NCBI GenBank assembly: GCA_902779565.1
Contig: CACZCD010000011.1
Coordinates: 1-37,040 of the forward strand
Direction: 5' to 3'
Length of the DNA: 37,040 nt
Source of the DNA: an uncultured bacterium
GTDB taxonomy: Bacteria > Verrucomicrobiota > Kiritimatiellia > RFP12 > UBA1067
A program made the position numbers and the translations under genes. Shown here piece after piece: positions 8,158 through 17,401 of this stretch. The notes under the pieces are model-generated. The model was given only the letters and a program-made list of their open reading frames with translations. It was not told where the DNA came from and searched no databases. Positions within the stretch are counted from its first letter, which is position 1. Every line of letters starts with the position of its first letter.

Positions 8158-11136
8158 ATGAAAAGACAACGTACAATAACAGTTGCAATGGTGTTTGCAC
8201 TTGTGGCGATGGTCGCTACCGATGCCATAGGAGGGACGATTACAACGACAACTGAGGACATGACAGCCCAAGGTGATTGGGAGGTGACGGTAGCCACCGG
8301 CGACTCAAATGTGGTTTCGGTTGCGCAGACCGGAGCAGGCAAGATCATCAAGAAGGGGGCAGGCACCCTCGTCCTCACGCAGGCGAGCACCTTCACGGGC
8401 GGTCTCACGATCTCCGCCGGCAAGGTGATGGCAGAGGCGGAGGGATGTCTCGGTAACGGCAAGGTGCTGTTCGATACGTCTTCAAGCCGCCAGCTGGTCT
8501 TTAACGCGCCAAACGCAACATTCCCCAACGACATCGAGCAGGCGGTCTATTACGGTGTAGCTTGGAACGTCAGTCATATCCAGTTTGCCGCCGCCACTAC
8601 GCTTTCTGGCAACATCACGTCTCCCGGCGGCGACCTGACGCTGGATCTTACCACGGCAGGCGCTCACGCGACATTTACCGGCTCAATCGATATGGGTAAT
8701 CATGCGTTGATGCTTGACCAGGTGGCGAATGTTTATCTGTCCTGCCCTGTTCATTGTTCAGAGCTCAGGGTTTCGCGCAACGGGTGGGGCAGAACGGGGA
8801 AGGTGTATTTCTCAAGCACGGCCAATTCCATACGTCGGATATGGATCAGAAGCGGCGATACCATTCCGACCGTTGTGGATGCCTTTGGCGGTGCGGAACT
8901 CTATCACTATTGGCGCTGGGGAGAAGAGAATCGTGCCCGTTTTGATCTCGGTGGCTTGAGTCAGACAATATCCGCAATTGATTCATACCTTCCAGAAGAT
9001 GGAGGCAATTCATTCGGACAAAACCCCAATGGCGGTACGATCTGGTCCACCTCCGCCGCAACATTGACGATCACCGGCGGTGTGACGTACGCAGGATCGC
9101 AGGTCGCCGTCTCGCGTTTCCGTATAAACAACGCAATTTCGCTTGTTCTGGATGCGCCCGGTTTCACGCAGGCGTTCATGGAGCGGGCGAACCTTACGTC
9201 CGGCTCGATAACAGTCTCGAACGGCACGTTCCGCGCGACGGATTCGGTGAACTTCAAGAACGTGCCAACGCTGACGGTTGCCGCAGGTGGAGCGCTTGAG
9301 ACGGCTGTCACGAATGGGACGGTGTTCTCGGGCTGCACGACTTGCACGGTCGATGGCAAGTTGACGGTCGCAACCGGTTCAAATCGTCCGTTTACGCAGG
9401 ATGCGGTTGCGTTCGCGATCGGTGCCAATGCGGAGGTGACGTTGCCGTCCGGCATGGTGATCTACGCCGCTTCGCTTTCGATCGGAGGCGTCGCCAAGGG
9501 GCCTGGCTCCTACACCGCCGACAACACGCCGCAGATCAAGAGCGGCGCAATCGTGATCTCCGGCGGCAGTGCTACTTGGACGGGTGGCGGCGGAGCCGAT
9601 ACAGGTTTTGAGACGCCTGACAACTGGGGCGGCACCTTGCCGGATGTCCTCTTCGGCTCGACGGCTGCGCAGTTTGCATCGGGCGGGGCGGAAGCTTCCA
9701 TCGGCAAGGCTTATTTCCTGAATTCCATCCTGCTTTCGGCAACGGACGGCTTCACTTTCCGGAAGACTTCCGATGCGGGTGCGCTGAAGGTCACGGAGGG
9801 TGTGACATCCGAAAAGGCGACAGCGGACGAGGATGACGTGCGCCAGTATGTATTCGAACCGACTGTAACCATCGATACGACGGTTGCGCGGACGATCACC
9901 GTCGCGACGAACGACACGGTCTCGTTCGCCGGTGGCCTGATTTCGCCGTCCACCACGATCAACCTTACGAAGGATGGTCCAGGCACCCTGGAGCTTGGCG
10001 ACGGTACGACGATTGGGCGCGGGGTGTACTTCAATGAAGGAACCGTCGTGCTGAAGGGGTTGATCGCTTCGCCCGGCCACGTCGATCAGGGAGGAGCCGG
10101 AGATCCCAGATGGGGCTCATCCCTCTACATGGATGGCGGCAAGAAAGTCTCGCTCGTGCTGGATGGTGCGACGATCGAGAAGCCCTTTGCTGGGTATCGC
10201 GATTCCCCTCTGCTCACGACGGTCAGCAATACGGTGAATACCTTCAAGGGGCAGGTGACGGTTGGAACGCCCGCGACGGAATTGAGGGTGCGAGGGACCA
10301 ATGGCCTTCTGCGGTTCGAGGGAGGCATCGCCTCGACGTGGTCAATGACGTTCGCCGGCGGCGGCAAGGTGGAGATCTGCGACCATTCGACGCGGACGAA
10401 CTCATGGAGAAGCTTTTCGCTCGGTGCCTTGACGCGCGTTTCCATCGAGGGGACGAGGAACAAGATTCAGGAGCTTCATTTTCCATGGAATACCGGATTC
10501 CTCGAGCTGAAGAAGGACCATGCGACCCTCGAGCCGATCGGTCTCCTTTATTTCGGGTATCAGTACGGAAATGCAGTCTATACGAACACATTGAGCTTGA
10601 ACATGACGACGCAGCGGGTGGTGAATATCTATTGCAAGGGGGCAAATGCCCATCCCGGCGTGATCATCGGCGAACCGGGTTCGCAGCTGGAGATCTCGGG
10701 TTACGGCACGAACACGGTGAACTGGGCGGGCGGCGTTTCGCTGCTGAAGACGGGCGAGGGGTTGCTGCGCATGTCAAAGAAGGCGTTCAGCTCCAGCGGA
10801 AATGTGGCGGTTGACAGCGGCGTGCTGGAGTTCGCCGATGGCGGAAGCTGGACGAACGGTCACAGCGTTTCCGTGAGCGGCACGGGAACGCTCATCGTCT
10901 CCCAGCCGGCCACCTTCCAGAAGGAAATCGAGCTTTCGCTTGACGACGAAGGCATAATCTCCATTGCCGATGACGTGTCGGTGAAGGTGGAGGCGCTGTA
11001 CGTCGGCGGCAACAGGATGCAGCCTGGCCGCTACACCTACGCCAATGCGCCGGAGCCGATCAAGAGCCATCTCGATCCGCTTACCGGCGGTGCTATCGTC
11101 GTGAAACGGGGCGGCTCGGCTTTCATCATCCGTTGA
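8158..11136 (+). CDS. Autotransporter-associated beta-strand repeat protein, no barrel
   Basis: A 992-residue secreted protein with a signal peptide (1-27, ending near DAIGG). It contains repeats of the autotransporter-associated beta-strand type (TIGR02601/PATR-like). Examples are IIKKGAGTLVLTQ...FTGGLTISAGKV at about 62, LTKDGPGTLELGDG at about 603, and LLKTGEGLLRMSKK at about 861. A linker of the form 'GxYTxxNxPxxIKSxxGAIVxxGG' recurs near 445 and at the C-terminus. No C-terminal outer-membrane beta-barrel follows; the protein ends GGSAFIIR. Start ATG 8158 is chosen over an upstream in-frame ATG/GTG because of the AAGGAG at the right spacing. It is the first gene of a plus-strand operon, 26 bp before the LamG/transglutaminase-like gene, and is divergently transcribed from the two-component system. 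A surface adhesin or glycan-binding scaffold role is inferred. Confidence 0.85.
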   Translation: MKRQRTITVAMVFALVAMVATDAIGGTITTTTEDMTAQGDWEVTVATGDSNVVSVAQTGAGKIIKKGAGTLVLTQASTFTGGLTISAGKVMAEAEGCLGNGKVLFDTSSSRQLVFNAPNATFPNDIEQAVYYGVAWNVSHIQFAAATTLSGNITSPGGDLTLDLTTAGAHATFTGSIDMGNHALMLDQVANVYLSCPVHCSELRVSRNGWGRTGKVYFSSTANSIRRIWIRSGDTIPTVVDAFGGAELYHYWRWGEENRARFDLGGLSQTISAIDSYLPEDGGNSFGQNPNGGTIWSTSAATLTITGGVTYAGSQVAVSRFRINNAISLVLDAPGFTQAFMERANLTSGSITVSNGTFRATDSVNFKNVPTLTVAAGGALETAVTNGTVFSGCTTCTVDGKLTVATGSNRPFTQDAVAFAIGANAEVTLPSGMVIYAASLSIGGVAKGPGSYTADNTPQIKSGAIVISGGSATWTGGGGADTGFETPDNWGGTLPDVLFGSTAAQFASGGAEASIGKAYFLNSILLSATDGFTFRKTSDAGALKVTEGVTSEKATADEDDVRQYVFEPTVTIDTTVARTITVATNDTVSFAGGLISPSTTINLTKDGPGTLELGDGTTIGRGVYFNEGTVVLKGLIASPGHVDQGGAGDPRWGSSLYMDGGKKVSLVLDGATIEKPFAGYRDSPLLTTVSNTVNTFKGQVTVGTPATELRVRGTNGLLRFEGGIASTWSMTFAGGGKVEICDHSTRTNSWRSFSLGALTRVSIEGTRNKIQELHFPWNTGFLELKKDHATLEPIGLLYFGYQYGNAVYTNTLSLNMTTQRVVNIYCKGANAHPGVIIGEPGSQLEISGYGTNTVNWAGGVSLLKTGEGLLRMSKKAFSSSGNVAVDSGVLEFADGGSWTNGHSVSVSGTGTLIVSQPATFQKEIELSLDDEGIISIADDVSVKVEALYVGGNRMQPGRYTYANAPEPIKSHLDPLTGGAIVVKRGGSAFIIR

Positions 11137-11162
11137 TATCCACAACAACATAGAGGGGCATC

Positions 11163-14100
11163 ATGTCCATTACTCCAATTCTTGCGGCGGCAGTCGCGTT
11201 TTCTCTCGAATGGAACCCCACGTACCGGACGGATGTTCCCTACGAAACGGAAATCCTCCCGGACCGGGTGGGCGCGAAATCCTTCCGCGTGTTTGCGGAC
11301 GGCAAGGAGCTCGACTCGTTGATGTACAGCGGCAAGGCCCCAGGCTCCGTCGGTCTCCGGTTCCGTGTGCCGAAGGGGACGAAGAGTCTCACCTGCCGGG
11401 GCGGCGATGGCGCTCCGGTGCTTGCCGACACGTCCCTTGTGGACAATCTCTTCGCCGGTGCGTTCGATGCGGCGAACCGTGGAAAGTGGCAGCTGCCGAA
11501 GGGCGTGAAGGTGGAGACGTTCGGCAAGGGCATCATGTTCCGTGCAGACGCGACGGCACCGGCAACCGCTTACGTATCTTATGACGTGGACATTCCGGAG
11601 ACGCTTGCGGGAATGCCGGTTTGGCAGGAGATCGACGTGGCGAGCCACTCGCATCTCGTGTGGGGAGGTCAGACGTGCATCGTGCAGCTTGATGCCAACG
11701 GTAAGGCGCTCCCCGAGACGTTGTGTGACCGTCGCTGGACCACCCACATGCGTCCGCCGGAGAAACCATGCCGTTACCGTGACGAGGGCCATGTGCATCC
11801 AAAGGCCCGCAAGCTACGGTTTGTCGCCGAGCTTCGGCGCGTGCTGTCCGAGTATGACGAATACGGTCTGCCGGTGAAGGACCGGTCGATACTTCTTCCG
11901 TCGCTTTCCCTCACGCATCTTGCGGTGCGCGTGGCGGAGCGGCTGCCGTTCCCGAAGTGGAAAGACGACTTTTTCGGTGTTGGCGTTTCTGGCAAGCCGG
12001 GCGACTGCTCGTTCAGGATGGGCGGCGCAAACGGGCGCTCGATGTTCTATCAGCTCCGCTCGCGTGCGGCATGGACGCAGCACCATCAGTTCCGGCGCGA
12101 AGAGGATCTGCTGTTCCCGTCCGGGGCGGGAACAGTGGAGGCGTGGCTCAAGCCCGACTGGAAGGCGTTCGTGGCGGCCAGAAAGGCCAACAAGGCGTCG
12201 AGGAAGGCCCCGGCCACGATCTTTGAGGCTTATCAGGCCTACATCGCGGCGCAGTGCAAGAAGGGGATGGGGCCGATGCTGAGGCTTGACTATAGGCCGA
12301 ACGATCCGTCGCTTTCACTGCTGATGCGCGACCATCGTGGCACGCTCTATACGAACACGTTCGCGGATGTATCGATTCCGGATGGCCGGTGGACGCATCT
12401 TGCCATGCAGTGGACACCGGGCGGTAGCGCGGAGGTGTTTGTGGACGGGAAGCGCGTCGCGGAGATGCCGATATCGGATTTTCAGGCCACGCCGATAGCT
12501 GACAAGTCCATTGGAAACCCGAACGACAGCTGGGCCATGGAATTCTACTTTGGCGCGGACAACATCTCGGCGCGGAATTCCGTGGGCATTCCGGAAGGCC
12601 CTGGCGGCGTATTCTTCGAGGGCGAGGGAGACTGCCTGCGCATCTCATCCGGCTGCCGGTACAAGGACGGCTTCGCGCCGGCGCGCACCTTCGCATGCGA
12701 CGGCGATACGCGGGCGCTGTTCACGTTCGACCGCTGGTTCGACGGCGTGTCAGGCGGTGGGTTCGGTTTCATTCCGGCGTGCGTGCGCGCGCTTGACGAC
12801 CGCGTGGACCATGAACTGCATCTCAAAGGTGGTGCGGCGGTGCAGTATTATCCAGCGTCGATCCTCCCCGAGAACGATCCAATGACCGTGCTCGACCATG
12901 ACAACTATCCCGTGCTCCCGTCCGACGCCGAGTACCGCGAGGCGCGCACGTCAAAGGTGCGTACGTTCTCGGTAAAGCCCGGCGATCGCGTACGCTTCAC
13001 GGCGGCCGATCGCGCCTACCCCGACTTCGTGGAGTACGAGAACGTCTCCGAGACCGAGCCTCTCAGGTATCCGATCCTTGTGCGCAAGGGCTGTCTCGAC
13101 CCGCGCAGCTTTGGGGATCTCTCGGATTCGCTTCTGGATGCGGGCAAGACGGACCGGGACCGCGTAAACCGTCTGTTCCAGTACGTGATGCACGCGAGCG
13201 ACTACTACGCCAATTATCAGGCGTGCTTCACCCCCGGATGCGACGAGCCGCACATGGCCTGCTACGAGGCGATGATCATGCTCAACAGCTATTGCGGCTT
13301 CGAGTGCGGTCCGCTCAACAACATGACTGCGAACATGTTTGCGACGGTCGCCAAGTGCCCGTCCGGCCAGACGGCCGGCTACGGCCATGAGTTCGAGCAG
13401 GTGTTCTACGACGGCAAGAACCACATCTACGACCTTTCGGCCAGGAGATTCTTCCCGGCGATGGATAACGAGACATCGGCGTATCTGAAGGAGGTAGGGG
13501 ACCAACCGATCATCAACAGGCGGGTTGGCGGAAACGTCGATCACTTCATACGGCGCGGCACGCGCGGAAGCTGGGTGCAGAACCCGTCGTATGGCGAGAA
13601 GTTCGGCGCGATACTGAATCCCGGCGAACGGCTGCGCGTGTGGTACGCCAACAATGCGCAGATGAACAACGTACACACCAAGTCGAAGTCCGGCGTGTAC
13701 GGCATGAAGAAGCTGGGGCCGGACACCTACGACTACGCGGATGTGCTCGGCTCAGACCAGACAAAGTGCTGGACGATGCGGCGCGACAGGATCTTCCCGC
13801 AATACTCGACTTCGGTCATCACATTTGATGGTGCCCCCAAAAGGAAGAACCCCGCCTTCGGGAACTTCACGGATCGGTCGTTCACCTACCATGTGAGATC
13901 ACCGTATCCGATCGTCTGGACCGAATATGCGGCGTATCTCAAAGGCGGCAAAACCGCACCCCTTTCCGTATCGACGGATTTCGGAAAGACGTACCATGCA
14001 CTTCCTTCGGGGAAAGACGGCAAAACGGCGCTCGAATATCGGCTGAAGGCGCGGCACGACTTCCTGATTCGCGTGGATGCCTCGATCAGTGCGGTGACGC

Positions 14101-15038
14101 GCTTCTTCGCCCGTACCGAGGGCGAGGTGAACCCGCGCACCTATCCGGGATGGGTGAAGGGCGGTGAGAACGAGTTTACGTTCAAGGCCGAGCCGGGCGG
14201 CAAGGCGACCGTGAGAGTTGGCTGGCGTGAGCCGGCCAAGGAGATTGTCGTATCGGGAGTGGCCAATTCAGGGGCAATCCCGGGTCTTGAACGCGCGCTT
14301 GTGGTGGTCGATCCCTCTGAACCGCTCAAGCTTGCCGTGACGGGCGCATCGGCATCGGCGACCGTAAGAACGTACGGTCGGCTTCGCGCCTCGATCTCGA
14401 ACGGACTGCTGACGCTCTCCTACGACGGCTCGAAGCCGCCTGCAATCAAGCATGGCATCGACAGACCGGTCGCGCAGCGTGAATTCCCCGCCTTCGCGTG
14501 CGTGGACATCGTCGATGGCGATGCGGTGAAGAGCGTCACCGCCGTCATCTCGCCGAACGCGCGGCTTCTCCTGCCGGACAGCCAGAAGATGGAATGGACG
14601 AAGGAGTTTCGCTTCAAGAAGATCCCCGCCGGCAATTACCTGGTGTTCGTGCTGGGTCGGTGCGCAAGCCGTCCGTCTGCCTGCGCCATCTACTTTGCGG
14701 ATCCCCTGGACGGGAAAAAGAGCTATTCGGTCTGGAGGCACATCAACGAGTTCATCGACTATCGCGGGATGGTGTTCTTCGGCCGGGAGGGTGGAAGGTC
14801 TCGCTGGAAATGGGATACCGTCGTTCGCTCCGACCTTCAGCACTCGTCGGGCGGGCACATTCTGGGCGTAGTGCAATTCCCCGAGACTGATTCGCTGAAG
14901 TTCGTGCAGAGGTGGCTCAGCAAGGAGACTCTTGAGTTCGGTGCCGCGCTCATCGTTCCGGAGGGTGACGGCGAGAGCCTGCTTGAGTTCCGGAAGATGC
15001 TGTTCGGCCTGAACTGCGACCCGTTCCATGTGAAGTGA
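11163..15038 (+). CDS. Large secreted LamG protein with putative transglutaminase-like domain
   Basis: This is a 1291-residue protein with a short, weakly charged export signal (1-14). About 320-500 is a LamG/concanavalin-like fold: AGTVEAWLKPDW, then DGRWTHLAMQWTPGGSAEVFVDGKRV. About 655-780 looks like a transglutaminase/protease-like core. It has KTDRDRVNRLFQYVMHAS, Cys at 711 and 715 in YCGFECGPLNNMT, His742 in GYGHEFEQVFYDG and Asp757 in HIYDLSARRF. This is the order and spacing of a Cys-His-Asp triad. The remaining C-terminal ~500 residues look like beta-sandwich modules (for example FTFKAEPGGKATVRVGW). The reaction is unknown; it could be a cysteine hydrolase, a cross-linking enzyme or an inactive scaffold. 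The ATG at 11163 follows AGAGGGG. It is probably co-transcribed with the upstream repeat protein. LamG is confident; the transglutaminase-like call is my motif reading. Confidence 0.8.
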   Translation: MSITPILAAAVAFSLEWNPTYRTDVPYETEILPDRVGAKSFRVFADGKELDSLMYSGKAPGSVGLRFRVPKGTKSLTCRGGDGAPVLADTSLVDNLFAGAFDAANRGKWQLPKGVKVETFGKGIMFRADATAPATAYVSYDVDIPETLAGMPVWQEIDVASHSHLVWGGQTCIVQLDANGKALPETLCDRRWTTHMRPPEKPCRYRDEGHVHPKARKLRFVAELRRVLSEYDEYGLPVKDRSILLPSLSLTHLAVRVAERLPFPKWKDDFFGVGVSGKPGDCSFRMGGANGRSMFYQLRSRAAWTQHHQFRREEDLLFPSGAGTVEAWLKPDWKAFVAARKANKASRKAPATIFEAYQAYIAAQCKKGMGPMLRLDYRPNDPSLSLLMRDHRGTLYTNTFADVSIPDGRWTHLAMQWTPGGSAEVFVDGKRVAEMPISDFQATPIADKSIGNPNDSWAMEFYFGADNISARNSVGIPEGPGGVFFEGEGDCLRISSGCRYKDGFAPARTFACDGDTRALFTFDRWFDGVSGGGFGFIPACVRALDDRVDHELHLKGGAAVQYYPASILPENDPMTVLDHDNYPVLPSDAEYREARTSKVRTFSVKPGDRVRFTAADRAYPDFVEYENVSETEPLRYPILVRKGCLDPRSFGDLSDSLLDAGKTDRDRVNRLFQYVMHASDYYANYQACFTPGCDEPHMACYEAMIMLNSYCGFECGPLNNMTANMFATVAKCPSGQTAGYGHEFEQVFYDGKNHIYDLSARRFFPAMDNETSAYLKEVGDQPIINRRVGGNVDHFIRRGTRGSWVQNPSYGEKFGAILNPGERLRVWYANNAQMNNVHTKSKSGVYGMKKLGPDTYDYADVLGSDQTKCWTMRRDRIFPQYSTSVITFDGAPKRKNPAFGNFTDRSFTYHVRSPYPIVWTEYAAYLKGGKTAPLSVSTDFGKTYHALPSGKDGKTALEYRLKARHDFLIRVDASISAVTRFFARTEGEVNPRTYPGWVKGGENEFTFKAEPGGKATVRVGWREPAKEIVVSGVANSGAIPGLERALVVVDPSEPLKLAVTGASASATVRTYGRLRASISNGLLTLSYDGSKPPAIKHGIDRPVAQREFPAFACVDIVDGDAVKSVTAVISPNARLLLPDSQKMEWTKEFRFKKIPAGNYLVFVLGRCASRPSACAIYFADPLDGKKSYSVWRHINEFIDYRGMVFFGREGGRSRWKWDTVVRSDLQHSSGGHILGVVQFPETDSLKFVQRWLSKETLEFGAALIVPEGDGESLLEFRKMLFGLNCDPFHVK

Positions 15039-15040
15039 AT

Positions 15041-15096
15041 GTTAGTGGTTAGTGGCTAGTGGTTAGTGGCTAGTGGTTAGTGGGTAGTTGTTAGTT
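15041..15096. repeat. Heptanucleotide tandem repeat, unit GTTAGTG (8 copies)
   Basis: Eight consecutive 7-mers starting at 15041 read GTTAGTG, GTTAGTG, GCTAGTG, GTTAGTG, GCTAGTG, GTTAGTG, GGTAGTT, GTTAGTT. Changes are limited to a few positions. The tract begins 2 bp after the upstream stop and ends 6 bp before a TATAAT box, so it occupies the -35 region of the next gene. Slippage could alter promoter strength. Confidence 0.9.
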
Positions 15097-15102
15097 AAGA
15101 GT

Positions 15103-15108
15103 TATAAT
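15103..15108 (+). promoter_or_regulatory. -10 box of the beta-helix gene
   Basis: TATAAT lies 17 nt before the ATG at 15126, with TTAGGAG as the Shine-Dalgarno (15114-15120). The -35 region falls within the GTTAGTG repeats and has no good hexamer. The transcript leader would be about 11 nt. Confidence 0.55.
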
Positions 15109-15125
15109 AAGAGTTAGGAGTCGTG

Positions 15126-17294
15126 ATGAAGAAAATGGTTGCGTTGGTTTTTGCCGTTGCCGGCATGCTTGCCGCTCCTGCGGCATGGGAGAATCCGCCG
15201 CCCGGGTTCAAGCTGAAGATGGAGCCTGCTCCGATGGCGAAGCGGCTCAAGCAGATCAATCCAGCAGCCCAAGGCGAGTTCAGGCTTGTGCCCACCTACG
15301 TCTCTTGCTCGATGTGCTGGGGTGTCGCCGCGCCGGTGGAAGGGCTTTCCCTCGAATTCCGGAAGACGGGAAGCGGAAAATGGCGGAAGGGCGAGACGCC
15401 GATGTTCTTCGACGACGCCGCCAATTACCGCGCCTCAATCCTGTACCTGGACGAGGACACCGCATACGAGGCGCGTCTCGTGGCGAACGGGAAGACGCTT
15501 GCGAAAGGGACGTTTCGCACATGGAAGTCCGTCGTGCCGGTCGCGAAGACCATCGTGATCGACCCCGCGAAGGCGACCTACCCCCTCGTGATCTCGGATA
15601 AGGGCCGTCCGGACGGATGGATCCGCTACACCGCGCCGAAGGGAAAGGTTGTCGGCGGTCCTTGCGTTACGAACACGAGCGTCATCTCAGTGAAGGGTGC
15701 GGAGTATGTGCTGCTTGACGACATGACGATCGAGGGTGGCGCCGGCGATACGGAAAGCTGCGTGTTCATCGGGGAGTCCCGCGGCGTGCGGGTTCGCAAC
15801 TGCGACATCTACGGCTTCGGGCAGGTCGGTTCCCAGGTGTTCTCCGCCAAGGGCTACGGGCGCTTCTTCCTGAACAGCCCGATTTCGGATCCGGAACCCG
15901 GCCGCTGCATCGACTGGCACGCTGGCGTGATGATCTATCCGGGATCTTCCGAGATCACCGTGGAGCGCTGCTACATCCATGATCCGCGCGGTCGTTCGAT
16001 CGCGTGGTACTACTCCCACCCGGCTGGCAAGCAGGGAATCTTCGTGTTCCGCGCCGCTGGCTCCGTGGTCCTGCGCTGGAACGACATCGTCGCCTCCGAC
16101 CTCCATCGCTGGAACGACGCGATCGAGGGTTGCGACAACTTCGCCGCCCGCGGCGGATTCAACCGCGACAGCGACATCTACGGCAACTTCTGCATCTACG
16201 CGAACGACGACTGCATCGAGCTTGATGGCGGCCAGCAGAACGTGCGCTGCTTCCAGAACCGCTTCGAGGCCGGCTATTCGGACGTGTCGATCCAGGGCTG
16301 CATGGTCTCGCCGGTCTATCTTTTCGACAACCTGCTTGCGCCTTGCTGCGACGAGTTCGGCGTGGCGAACCCCACGATCAAGACATACGGATTCGACATG
16401 TTCTGGTACGCGCCGTATGCGATGATAAAGGGGAACTGCTTAGGGGAGGCGTCGTACAAGCCGGTGCTCGGACCGACGTCACGATGGGACTGGAGAGACG
16501 ATAACATTTTCGTGACCAACGACGTGCCGACCTCGTGGGCGTGCGGATATCCTGTCCGCGCCCTGCCGTTCATCCTTGATCGCGGCATCATCAAGGACGT
16601 CAAGGTTTCGGGGCTCATCGCTACGCCGCAGACCGTCCGCTTCTCCGCACGGTCGAAGGAACCGGTGCGCTACCGCGTAAGGAAGAACTTCGACGCGGAC
16701 TGGTTCTCCGTGTCGCCATCCGAGGGTACACTCAAGAAGGGCGACAACGCCTTCACCGTCACCTTCTTCCCGGAGCGCATGAAGGACAGGCGGCAATGGC
16801 GCTCTGCGTTTCTGCTCCGGACAGAGGAAGGACTTTCGCGCTGCATGTCCGTCTATGCCGAGCGGACGGATTTCGAGCAGCCGGCGCAGCCTATACCCGC
16901 CGCCGCGCGTACAATCTATGTCCCGCTCAAGGATCCGATACGTTTCCCGTCCTCCAAGATCGGCAAGGAAGGGGTCGAGGTTGCATTCGATGTCTCGGAG
17001 GAGGCCGAATACTGGCTGTTCCTTCGCGGCAAGGCCGATTGGGGGGCATCCGTCGCGGAGGTTTCGGTGGACGGTTCGGAATTCAAGTCTGTTTACTTCA
17101 AGTTATGGAAGACTCACGCCGCATGGAACATGATACGACCCGGTACCTCAAGCTACAACTCTGCGGGCGGCTTTGTCCCGTTCAGGTTCAAGCCCGGCCG
17201 GCACACGCTCCGGCTGCGTCCATTGAGGGGCCGGCCGCTCACGGTCCTCGACGTGGCGGTCTCGGATCAGCCGCTTGCGTTTGAGCCGCGCTAA
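15126..17294 (+). CDS. Secreted right-handed parallel beta-helix protein
   Basis: A 722-residue protein with a signal peptide (about 1-20, ending LAAPAAW). About 40-140 resembles a fibronectin/purple-phosphatase-like strand domain (EDTAYEARLVANGKTLAKGTFRTW). About 180-430 is a pectate-lyase-like right-handed beta-helix with stacked turns such as VLLDDMTIEGG, VRVRNCDIYGFG, ITVERCYIHD, VVLRWNDIVASD and VRCFQNRFEAGYSDV. About 500-600 is a beta domain (VSPSEGTLKKGDNAFTVTF). A C-terminal CBM-like domain follows (VEVAFDVSEEAEYWLFLRGKAD). It is probably polysaccharide-binding or a lyase/hydrolase, but no catalytic set is identifiable. ATG 15126 is preferred over GTG 15123 because of the TTAGGAG spacing. 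It may be separately expressed, downstream of the heptamer tract. Confidence 0.82.
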   Translation: MKKMVALVFAVAGMLAAPAAWENPPPGFKLKMEPAPMAKRLKQINPAAQGEFRLVPTYVSCSMCWGVAAPVEGLSLEFRKTGSGKWRKGETPMFFDDAANYRASILYLDEDTAYEARLVANGKTLAKGTFRTWKSVVPVAKTIVIDPAKATYPLVISDKGRPDGWIRYTAPKGKVVGGPCVTNTSVISVKGAEYVLLDDMTIEGGAGDTESCVFIGESRGVRVRNCDIYGFGQVGSQVFSAKGYGRFFLNSPISDPEPGRCIDWHAGVMIYPGSSEITVERCYIHDPRGRSIAWYYSHPAGKQGIFVFRAAGSVVLRWNDIVASDLHRWNDAIEGCDNFAARGGFNRDSDIYGNFCIYANDDCIELDGGQQNVRCFQNRFEAGYSDVSIQGCMVSPVYLFDNLLAPCCDEFGVANPTIKTYGFDMFWYAPYAMIKGNCLGEASYKPVLGPTSRWDWRDDNIFVTNDVPTSWACGYPVRALPFILDRGIIKDVKVSGLIATPQTVRFSARSKEPVRYRVRKNFDADWFSVSPSEGTLKKGDNAFTVTFFPERMKDRRQWRSAFLLRTEEGLSRCMSVYAERTDFEQPAQPIPAAARTIYVPLKDPIRFPSSKIGKEGVEVAFDVSEEAEYWLFLRGKADWGASVAEVSVDGSEFKSVYFKLWKTHAAWNMIRPGTSSYNSAGGFVPFRFKPGRHTLRLRPLRGRPLTVLDVAVSDQPLAFEPR

Positions 17295-17312
17295 GGTCGT
17301 GTAACCGCATGG

Positions 17313-17331
17313 GGACAGACCCTTTGTCCCG
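17313..17331. other. Small hairpin (GGGACA/TGTCCC), REP-like fragment
   Basis: GGGACA (17313-17318) and TGTCCC (17326-17331) form a 6-bp stem with a 7-nt loop just after the beta-helix gene. The core TGGGGACAGACCC resembles a motif seen in REP-type intergenic palindromes linked to Y1 transposases in many bacteria. It has no U-tract, so it is a poor intrinsic terminator. The rest of 17295-17401 shows nothing else apart from the promoter at its end. Confidence 0.4.
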
Positions 17332-17385
17332 CCAACTTGTCCGCCACCGCGCCCGACATGGTGAGTCGCATGCTGGAAGCAGAAG

Positions 17386-17394
17386 TGCTATAAT
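17386..17394 (+). promoter_or_regulatory. Extended -10 promoter; probable leaderless start of the alpha-galactosidase gene
   Basis: TGCTATAAT (17386-17394) is a TGn-extended consensus -10. Only 7 bp separate it from the ATG at 17402, so transcription should start at or next to the A of the start codon. No Shine-Dalgarno is present in those 7 bp. This implies a leaderless mRNA. Confidence 0.65.
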
Positions 17395-17401
17395 TCACGC
17401 C

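Noticed and set aside
8158-11136. Classical type V autotransporter
   Set aside because: Passenger-type repeats are present but the C-terminal ~300-residue barrel and terminal aromatic residue are absent.
15041-15096. Heptamer tract as a CRISPR array or attachment site
   Set aside because: Units are 7 bp with no spacers, and there is no integrase, cas gene or tRNA nearby.
17309-17401. 31-codon extension of the alpha-galactosidase
   Set aside because: It contains the -10 box and would bury the signal peptide.
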